Part shown: piece by piece, positions 35,415 through 46,541 of the stretch
Layout: each line of letters opens with the position of its first letter
Position numbering within the stretch: position 1 is the first letter of the stretch
NCBI GenBank assembly: GCA_009841475.1
Contig: VXLT01000089.1
Coordinates: 1-46,541 of the forward strand
Direction: 5' to 3'
Source: Gemmatimonadota bacterium
GTDB taxonomy: Bacteria; Gemmatimonadota; Gemmatimonadetes; Longimicrobiales; Gaopeijiaceae
DNA: 46,541 nt
Notes under the pieces: model-generated
Seen by the model: the letters and a program-made list of their open reading frames with translations, nothing else
Databases searched by the model: none
What the model was told of the DNA's origin: nothing
Position numbers and translations under genes: made by a program

Positions 35415-36094
35415 GGCACCGCCAGCGCGCGGCACAGCCAGCGCTGGAATACGGCGCCGTCACGGCAGAGCTGCGCGAAGGTCTCCAGAAAGTCCCCTGC
35501 GATGAGCGCCTGCGCGTTCAGCCGGGCCACACCGATGAAGTCCTTGCGCCTCAGATCCTCGATGAGCCGGTGATCGGGGCTGTAGCCCTTCGGAGCGCGG
35601 ATCAGGGAATCGCCGGTGAGGTCGAAAGCCTCGCGGAAGCGCGCGTCCCGGGAGGCCTGCTTCCATGCCGCGGGCTCCTCGTCGATCGATTCACGGATCT
35701 TCCGTAGCGCGGGACCGCTCGGGCGCCAGACCCCGCAGCCCGCGAAGCAGTTTCCCGGCTGGATGTGGAGGTAGAAGCCGGGTGCGTGGGCGTCGCGTGC
35801 AGCGTCGTGACGAAAGTGGATGCCGGTGTGGGTCTTGTAGGGGCTCTTGTCCTTCGAGAAGCGCGTGTCGCGGTAGATCCGGAAGAGGGAGCCGCCGTTG
35901 GCTCGCGGGTCCGCGCGGAAGTGGGGGCTGATCTCCTTCAGAATGGGGCCGAAATCGGTGATGAAGCGGAGCGCGGGGTCCTTCACGTGCTCTTCGTACC
36001 GTGGCTTGTTCGCCTTGAACCAGGTGCGGTCGTTGTTGGCGGCGAGCCCGGCGAGGAACTCGAAGGTGGCGTCGGTGAAATAGGGGTTGGTCAT
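35408..36094 (-). CDS. DUF2461 family protein
   Basis: A 228-residue cytoplasmic protein matching DUF2461: ATFEFLAGLAANNDRTWFKA at the start, then SLFRIYRDTRFSKDKSPYKT, GFYLHIQPGNCFAGCGVW, and DFIGVARLNAQALIAGDFLE near the end. The biochemical role is unknown. ATG 36094 has GGAAGG upstream. It is divergent from the uracil-DNA glycosylase gene, 64 bases between starts. Confidence 0.88.
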   Translation of the reverse strand: MTNPYFTDATFEFLAGLAANNDRTWFKANKPRYEEHVKDPALRFITDFGPILKEISPHFRADPRANGGSLFRIYRDTRFSKDKSPYKTHTGIHFRHDAARDAHAPGFYLHIQPGNCFAGCGVWRPSGPALRKIRESIDEEPAAWKQASRDARFREAFDLTGDSLIRAPKGYSPDHRLIEDLRRKDFIGVARLNAQALIAGDFLETFAQLCRDGAVFQRWLCRALAVPY

Positions 36095-36158
36095 GGATGC
36101 CTTCCGGTGTGGGGTCGGTCTCCGTTGACCGCCCACAGGGAAGATATACCTTGCGGGC

Positions 36159-36848
36159 ATGACGCGGATTGAACTCGCGACCCTGCGCGACGAGCTGGTG
36201 GAGTGCCGGCAGTGCCCGAGGCTGGTGGCCTGGCGGGAGAAGACCGCCCGGGACAAGCGGGCGGCGTTTCGTGAGGACGAGTATTGGGGCAGGCCCGTAC
36301 CGGGCTTTGGCGATGCGCAGGCCGGCGTGCTGGTGGTAGGCCTGGCGCCTGCGGCGCACGGGGCCAACCGCACCGGCAGGATGTTCACGGGGGACCGGGC
36401 CGGCGACTGGCTGTACCGCGCGATGCACCGGGCCGGGTTCGCAAACCAGCCGCTCAGCCGTGACCGGGATGACGGGCTGGAGCTGAGCGGGGCGTATGTG
36501 ACGGCCGGGGTGCGGTGCGCGCCGCCGAAGAACCGGCCGACGACCGGGGAACGCGACCGGTGCGCGCCGTTTCTACGGCGGGAGCTGGAGCTGCTGTGGC
36601 CAGGTCTTCACACGGTCGTTGCGCTGGGCGGCTTCGCCTTCAGCGTGGTCCTCGGGATCCTCGCCGGGCGCGGGTTGCCGATTCCCCGGCCGCGTCCGCG
36701 TTTCGGGCACGGGGTGGAGGTGGATCTGGGCCGTGTTGCGGTCCTGGCGTCGTACCACCCCAGCCAGCAGAACACCTTCACCGGGAAGCTGACCGAGCCG
36801 ATGTTCGACGCGGTGTGGGGCCGGGCGGCGGAGCGGGGGGGCGGATGA
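36159..36848 (+). CDS. Type-5 uracil-DNA glycosylase with 4Fe-4S cluster
   Basis: A 229-residue base-excision-repair enzyme removing uracil (and in family 5 also hypoxanthine-type lesions) from DNA. Motif A reads GLAPAAHGANRTGRMFTGD (61-79), where family 5 has alanine instead of the catalytic Asp/Asn of other families. Motif B is HPSQQNTFTGKL (His200). The four cysteine ligands are Cys16, Cys19, Cys120 and Cys135. It begins a rightward group with the cupin-like and thioesterase genes. Confidence 0.92.
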   Translation: MTRIELATLRDELVECRQCPRLVAWREKTARDKRAAFREDEYWGRPVPGFGDAQAGVLVVGLAPAAHGANRTGRMFTGDRAGDWLYRAMHRAGFANQPLSRDRDDGLELSGAYVTAGVRCAPPKNRPTTGERDRCAPFLRRELELLWPGLHTVVALGGFAFSVVLGILAGRGLPIPRPRPRFGHGVEVDLGRVAVLASYHPSQQNTFTGKLTEPMFDAVWGRAAERGGG

Positions 36849-36893
36849 GGCCGGTTGCGGAGAGCAGAGGAGCGGGGTGACGCGGCGCGAGTC

Positions 36894-37463
36894 ATGCAGG
36901 GGCGCGACGTGACGCCGGACGCCGGTTCGGTACCGCTTCTGAGGGCGTTACACCAGCGCGTATTCGCCGCGCCGGAGGTGCGGGTGTTGCTGGATGCGGC
37001 CTTCGAGGAGCTGGTTGGGGAGTTGCGTGAGCGACGCGAGCCGCCGCACGCCGCGCGTGTGATTCCCATTGAGTTGTTCACGGACGGGTTGGGATCGGCG
37101 CTGGCGGACAAAGTGCGGCTATGCCGGGCTTTCCTGCTCCGCCGCGGGAGGCGGATGGCAGTACCGGAGGTGCACCGGAACAGCGTACAGCGGCTGGTCT
37201 CGTATCGGGGGTGGGGCCGGATCCACGCTGAAAGTCCCGTTGAAGGGCGCAGCCGGCGCGGTCCCCGGGATCTCGCGGCCAGGGCGATTCACAGCCCTGA
37301 CCGCGGCGACCCTCGCCCATTCCCCATCGAGCACTCCTGGGACATCGTCCCGGCGGGGGTTTGGCACTATCCAGAGGCCGGGGGCGGCGCAGATTGGGCC
37401 ACCGTTACCTTCCATAGCGCATCGGAAGACGAGATCATCGACGAGTATTGGGAGGGCGAGTGA
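36894..37463 (+). CDS. Unknown protein with cupin-like C-terminus
   Basis: A protein of about 189 residues from ATG 36894; a TTG at 36855 would add 13. The N-terminal half is helical (PLLRALHQRVFAAPEVRVLL, ELVGELRERRE). The C-terminal half has PIEHSWDIVPAGVWHYPEAG and ATVTFHSASEDEIIDEYW, which look like the second half of a cupin with a metal-binding His. The middle is arginine-rich. The last codon overlaps the next gene's start (GTGA at 37460). I cannot assign a function. Confidence 0.65.
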   Translation: MQGRDVTPDAGSVPLLRALHQRVFAAPEVRVLLDAAFEELVGELRERREPPHAARVIPIELFTDGLGSALADKVRLCRAFLLRRGRRMAVPEVHRNSVQRLVSYRGWGRIHAESPVEGRSRRGPRDLAARAIHSPDRGDPRPFPIEHSWDIVPAGVWHYPEAGGGADWATVTFHSASEDEIIDEYWEGE

Positions 37464-38038
37464 CGGGAGAGAGCGCAAAGGCCGAAAACCGGACTCGGGC
37501 CGTTGGTGAGGATGGCGCGATCACCCGGGGCGTATCCGGCGATGCCTCCGCTGAGGGCAGGCGAGGCGGCACGCCGGCTTCGGGGTCCCGGCTTCGGGAC
37601 GGGAGCGCCCCGGTGCGCGGGCTCGCCGCGAACAAGTGCTTCGTCTGCGGGCCCGACAACCCCATCGGGCTGCATCTGACGTTCCGGCTGGAGGACGGGG
37701 TCTGCGTCTCGGAATTCACGCCTGGAGAGAACCACCAGGGCTATCCCGGGGTGATTCACGGCGGGATGCTCTACAGCGCGCTCGACGATGTGATGGCCAA
37801 CTGGCTGTACCTGCGCGGCGCCCGCGCATACACCGCCAAGTGCGAGATCCGCTACCGTACACCGGCTCGGGAGGGGGAGAAGCTGGAGCTGGTGGGGCGC
37901 CAGACGGCGAGGAAGCGGAAGCTGGTGGAGATGGAGGGGATCGCCAGGCGGGCGTCGGACGGGGAGGTGGTGGCCATCGCGAACGCCACCTTCGTGGTGA
38001 TCGACGAGGAAGAGTTCGCGGGGGTGGTGGGGAGTTGA
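37460..38038 (+). CDS. PaaI-type hotdog-fold thioesterase
   Basis: A 192-residue acyl-CoA thioesterase-like protein. The first 55 residues are low-complexity. The hotdog domain follows with CFVCGPDNPIGLHLTFRLED, then the catalytic-helix motif YPGVIHGGMLYSALDDVMAN (HGG...D), and AKCEIRYRTPAREGEKLEL. The GTG start overlaps the upstream stop codon (GTGA), with GGGAGGG just before it. A start nearer the domain cannot be excluded. The substrate is unknown. Confidence 0.82.
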   Translation: MTGESAKAENRTRAVGEDGAITRGVSGDASAEGRRGGTPASGSRLRDGSAPVRGLAANKCFVCGPDNPIGLHLTFRLEDGVCVSEFTPGENHQGYPGVIHGGMLYSALDDVMANWLYLRGARAYTAKCEIRYRTPAREGEKLELVGRQTARKRKLVEMEGIARRASDGEVVAIANATFVVIDEEEFAGVVGS

Positions 38039-38071
38039 GTCTCACATTCGCCGACAGTCGAACGCCCGAGA

Positions 38072-38121
38072 ATGAATCACGTTCATATCAATTATGAATC
38101 ATATGTCATGACTATGGATCA
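38072..38121. repeat. AT-rich iterated ATGAATCA motifs between convergent genes
   Basis: ATGAATCA occurs at 38072 and 38094, and ATGGATCA at 38114, spaced 22 and 20 bp, with inverted TTCAT copies between them (ATGAA-N5-TTCAT at 38072, TTCAT-N7-ATGAA at about 38082). The patch is far more AT-rich than its surroundings. It lies between the thioesterase and NTF2-like gene ends, where a promoter is not expected. Confidence 0.6.
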
Positions 38122-38125
38122 TGCG

Positions 38126-38662
38126 TTATTCGGGCGGCCCGTCCGGGTGCAACTCGCACTCCGGGGGCTGCAGCCGGGTCCAGGAGAGCGCCACGACCGT
38201 CCACGACTCTCCGGACCGTGCGAGCACGAACGCATCGGCGCCGCAGTGGCTGAATTCGTCGCCGACGTAGAAGTCATATGGCGTCCAGACCATGGCGAGG
38301 TCGCCGCTGACGCGTACCTCGGGGTCCCACATCCGTTCGGTCAGGACGGCCTCGCTGCCTTCCACGCGTGCCACGAGCTGATCCAGGGTCGAGGTCGAGC
38401 TGGACCGGGTACCGTCGGCGGCGCGCTCCACGGAGTGCATGACGACGTTCGGGTGCATGATGTCGCGCAGAACCTGGCCGTCGCTGGTTGCGAGCGCGTC
38501 GAAGAGGGACTGGACGGTGGCCAGGATGGCCGCGTGGTCGGCGTCGGTGGGGGCGTGGGCCGATTCCGTTATGGGAGCGGCCGGTTCAGCGGGGGGCGCC
38601 TCCCCGGACGTACACGCGGCGAGGGCCACAGCGGCCAGAAGGGCTGAAGCGAGTCTCTTCAT
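38126..38662 (-). CDS. NTF2/SnoaL-like lipoprotein
   Basis: A 178-residue lipoprotein with lipobox ALAAC (Cys17), an alanine/proline-rich linker, and an NTF2-like fold (about 40-165: AAILATVQSLFDALATSDGQ, VLRDIMHPNVVMHSVE, then VSGDLAMVWTPYDFYVGDEF and GESWTVVALSWTRLQP). This DUF4440/SnoaL-like fold often forms ligand-binding dimers. The ATG at 38662 gives the compact lipoprotein signal. It lies downstream of the beta-galactosidase gene by 79 bases in the same direction. Confidence 0.82.
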   Translation of the reverse strand: MKRLASALLAAVALAACTSGEAPPAEPAAPITESAHAPTDADHAAILATVQSLFDALATSDGQVLRDIMHPNVVMHSVERAADGTRSSSTSTLDQLVARVEGSEAVLTERMWDPEVRVSGDLAMVWTPYDFYVGDEFSHCGADAFVLARSGESWTVVALSWTRLQPPECELHPDGPPE

Positions 38663-38741
38663 AGGTGAATGTCTCCTTGATTGGTCAACCTTGGCAGTTT
38701 GTCGAGTGGCCGCATCCATGGACGGAAAAGCGGCCAAGTCA

Positions 38742-44393
<5,652 letters not shown>

Positions 44394-44432
44394 TCATTCA
44401 GACGACGGATGCTCACTCAACCCCAACGACGA

Positions 44433-45686
44433 ATGCTCACGCTGACCGGGTTCTCCAGCGACAACCGGAGCCGCTTCCCGACATGGCGGCGACCCGCACT
44501 TCCGCAACCGGCGCGACACCTGCCGTGCGCAATCACCGCTGCCGCGCTTCTGGCCACCGGCGCAGTGCCGGCGGATGCGCGCGCGCAGGCCGTCGTCGAG
44601 AACACGCTCGCGTCGGGCTGGACGACCACTCCCGAGTGGACCCTCGAAGAGGATCTGCGGATCTGGGGGCCGCCCGACGGGTACCTGGGCGACGTCGACG
44701 CCGTGGCGGCCGATTCCCGGGGCAACATCTACATCCTGGACGGCACGTCGCAGGAGATCCAGGTCTTCGACGCCGAGGGCGGTCACTTGCGGACGCTCGG
44801 CGGACGGGGACAGGGGCCGGGGGAGTTCCGGGAAGCGCTGGGACCCGCCATCGCGCTGGGGGACACGCTGTGGGTGGCGGACGGGCTGGCGCCGCGCTAT
44901 TCGATCTTCGCGCCGGACGGTACGTTCATCCGTACGAGGGTGCGCCGGATGGCGTCGGGCATGCTCACGGAGCGTTGCACGATCCCCCCGGACGGCAGCT
45001 ACATGGAGTGGTGGACGCGTTTGCCGAGGGTGGAGAGGAGCGAGGACATGGACAACAACGACCTTCGCCATCACCATCCGATCCGGGTATCGGCCGACGG
45101 GGGGAAGCAGGACACGCTGCCGTACCTGGAGTTCACCCGACAGCTGGCCGATCTGCCGTCGGTGGGCAGCCGGCGGCCGGTCTGGTTCGGACCAACTCTC
45201 CAGAGGGCCCTGGGTTGCAGGGACGATGTCTGGTTCGCGCCCAGCAACGAGTACCGGGTCTACAGGCGCACGCTCGCCGGTGACACAACCGTGGTGTTCA
45301 CTCTGGAGGGCGTCAGGCCGGCGGCTGTCGACGAGGACGACCGCGACGAGGTGCGGGCCACCTTCGAACGCTACCCCGAACTCGCGTCCGCTTCCGCATT
45401 GATGGCGGACCACCTGCGAGCCCTGCCGGAGAACAAACCGGTCATCGCCGGCCTCTTCGTGGATGGCGCAGGCCACGTCTTCGTGGTCCCGGAAACCTCG
45501 CGGGTCGACGCGGGCACGGCCATCGACGTATTCCGGGAAGACGGGGTCTTCCTGGGGCGGGCCGCGGTGCCGGAGGCGGTCAGGGTCAACCCCGGCAGGG
45601 CGTACGCCACCGGGGACTACCTCCTCTTCGCGGGCGAGAGCGACGCGGGGGAACCCTACGTGACCCGGCTGAGGATTCGGCGATGA
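44433..45686 (+). CDS. Exported six-bladed beta-propeller protein
   Basis: A protein of about 417 residues with an arginine-rich N-region and hydrophobic signal (ITAAALLATGAVPADARAQ), then NHL/6-bladed propeller repeats (VDAVAADSRGNIYILDGTSQ, IQVFDAEGGHLRTLGGRGQG and later VIAGLFVDGAGHVFVV). Such propellers are common in Gemmatimonadota and Bacteroidetes as binding or scaffold domains; the partner is unknown. The start is ambiguous: in-frame ATGs at 44409 and 44433 lie in a 16-base direct repeat (44402-44417, 44426-44441), so the start region looks duplicated. The stop codon overlaps the following sigma-factor ATG (ATGA at 45683). Confidence 0.75.
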   Translation: MLTLTGFSSDNRSRFPTWRRPALPQPARHLPCAITAAALLATGAVPADARAQAVVENTLASGWTTTPEWTLEEDLRIWGPPDGYLGDVDAVAADSRGNIYILDGTSQEIQVFDAEGGHLRTLGGRGQGPGEFREALGPAIALGDTLWVADGLAPRYSIFAPDGTFIRTRVRRMASGMLTERCTIPPDGSYMEWWTRLPRVERSEDMDNNDLRHHHPIRVSADGGKQDTLPYLEFTRQLADLPSVGSRRPVWFGPTLQRALGCRDDVWFAPSNEYRVYRRTLAGDTTVVFTLEGVRPAAVDEDDRDEVRATFERYPELASASALMADHLRALPENKPVIAGLFVDGAGHVFVVPETSRVDAGTAIDVFREDGVFLGRAAVPEAVRVNPGRAYATGDYLLFAGESDAGEPYVTRLRIRR

Positions 45687-46441
45687 CGATGCCATCGGCC
45701 GATTCCGCTCGCGAGGAGGGCGTCCGGCGGCCGCTTGACGCCGACGCCGGGCGGCCGTCCGCGGGGGAGGCATCGCCGATCGGTCGCGGCGGCACCTCCG
45801 GCCCCGGCCCCGATGCAACCAATGGGCACATTGCCGGTGTCATCGGATCGGAGGCGGCGGCCAGGGCGGAAGGGGCGGGTGACCGGAGACTCGGCTCGGT
45901 GACGGAAACACAGCTCATACAGCGGTTGAAGGACGGAGATCAGTCGGTCGCGCGGACGCTGTACGAGGCGCACGTCGACCGGATCTTCCGTCTGTGCTAC
46001 CGCTTTGCGGGCGAGTACGACCTCGCCCAGGACTTCACGCAGGAGACGTTCGTGCAGGCGTTCACGAAGATCGGCAGCTTCCGGGGCGAGGCGAAGTTCA
46101 GCACCTGGATCACGGCGATCGCCACCAACGTGTCGCTGAACCAGCTGAGGAAGGTGAAGCGCTTCCGCGACCGGCAGGCGGAGCTCGACGAGCGGATGCA
46201 TGTGGTGAACTCGCCCAAGCAGGTCGAACCCGACCTGCGCGACGATCTTCACCGCGCGATCGACGCGCTGCCCGAGGGCTGCCGCACCGTCTTCATCCTG
46301 CACGATGTTGAGGGCTACACCCACGCCGAGATCGGCGGCATTCTGGGGGTCGAGGTCGGCACGTCGAAGTCGCAGCTGTTCCGGGCGCGCAGGCGGCTGC
46401 GCAAGGCGCTGGCCGTGCACGCGGGGGAGTGGGCATCGTGA
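45683..46441 (+). CDS. RNA polymerase ECF-type sigma factor
   Basis: A sigma factor with region 2 (LYEAHVDRIFRLCYRFAGEY, DLAQDFTQETFVQAFTKIGS, FSTWITAIATNVSLNQLRK) and region 4 (ALPEGCRTVFILHDVEGYTH, AEIGGILGVEVGTSKSQLFR). ATG 45683 overlaps the previous stop codon and gives 252 residues, but the first 72 are low-complexity. A GTG at 45899, with GGAGA upstream, gives the usual 180-residue length and may be the real start. The next gene overlaps its stop codon (GTGA) and is a likely anti-sigma or partner gene. Coupling to the exported propeller gene suggests an envelope-linked circuit. Confidence 0.88.
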   Translation: MTMPSADSAREEGVRRPLDADAGRPSAGEASPIGRGGTSGPGPDATNGHIAGVIGSEAAARAEGAGDRRLGSVTETQLIQRLKDGDQSVARTLYEAHVDRIFRLCYRFAGEYDLAQDFTQETFVQAFTKIGSFRGEAKFSTWITAIATNVSLNQLRKVKRFRDRQAELDERMHVVNSPKQVEPDLRDDLHRAIDALPEGCRTVFILHDVEGYTHAEIGGILGVEVGTSKSQLFRARRRLRKALAVHAGEWAS

Positions 46442-46541
46442 GCGGCTTCGACCGGTTTGCGGAGTTTCTGCGGCGCGAGGCCAAGGGGTACAACGAGGCG
46501 CCGGGTGTGCCGAGGGAGGTGATGTGGCGGGGGGTGGAGGC
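46438..46541 (+). CDS. 5' end of a gene coupled to the sigma factor
   Basis: The GTG at 46438 overlaps the sigma-factor stop codon (GTGA) and opens a frame running off the window. It begins SGFDRFAEFLRREAKGYNEA, then PGVPREVMWRG, helical and charged. Position suggests an anti-sigma factor, but no diagnostic motif is inside the visible 34 codons. Confidence 0.6.
   Translation, partial: MSGFDRFAEFLRREAKGYNEAPGVPREVMWRGVE

Noticed and set aside
36125-36150. TTGACC followed by GATATACC before the uracil-DNA glycosylase
   Set aside because: The spacing is only about 14 bases, too short for a standard promoter.

Overview
The window reads as a chromosomal segment of a high-GC, Gram-negative bacterium, most likely a member of the Gemmatimonadota or a close relative. 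This is an inference from gene content: a SusC/SusD pair, a DUF5916 barrel protein, many lipoproteins with clear lipoboxes, secreted S9-type and alpha/beta hydrolases, a DUF4837 lipoprotein, a GldA/F/G-like ABC system and ECF-type sigma factors. I see no rRNA, tRNA, CRISPR array, prophage or complete insertion sequence. Most genes have Shine-Dalgarno sequences and many neighbours overlap by ATGA or GTGA.

Layout. 1-7.8 kb: the start of a leftward secreted protein, a small lipoprotein, then susC-susD behind an unusual leader (21-bp tandem repeats, a perfect palindrome and an intrinsic-terminator hairpin just before the start codon), a plug-only TonB-receptor-like protein, and an NqrB/RnfD-like membrane protein with a Sel1-like tail. 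8-12.7 kb (leftward): lipoprotein cytochrome c, Tat-exported sarcosine-oxidase-like flavoenzyme, secreted S9 peptidase. 12.7-15.6 kb: DUF4837 lipoprotein, facing a coupled trio of a small LptF/G-like membrane protein, a sigma factor and a two-helix membrane protein. 15.8-22.4 kb: dnaE followed by two tandem paralogous secreted alpha/beta hydrolases. 22.5-23.7 kb: a lower-GC island with a frameshifted TIGR04255 gene and a coupled partner. 23.9-27.6 kb: Spy-like protein, 5'-3' exonuclease and DUF5916 protein, leftward. 27.8-35.4 kb: DUF4399 lipoprotein, parvulin-type chaperone, a small membrane protein, then a five-gene gliding-type ABC operon. 35.4-38.7 kb: DUF2461, type-5 uracil-DNA glycosylase, a cupin-like unknown, thioesterase, NTF2-like lipoprotein. 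38.7-44.2 kb: a GH2 beta-galactosidase with a sodium/solute symporter. 44.4-46.5 kb: a beta-propeller protein coupled to a sigma factor and the start of a third gene.

The most distinctive signal outside genes is a 39-bp nested inverted repeat that occurs three times with identical internal spacing: before the second alpha/beta hydrolase (20901-20939), at the 5' end of the beta-galactosidase (42603-42641) and, without an evident target gene, between two convergent genes (7816-7854). It looks like the operator/promoter of a small regulon whose regulator is not in the window. Functionally, much of the window deals with the outer membrane and periplasm: uptake (SusCD, symporter), extracellular hydrolysis, envelope maintenance and extracytoplasmic signalling.
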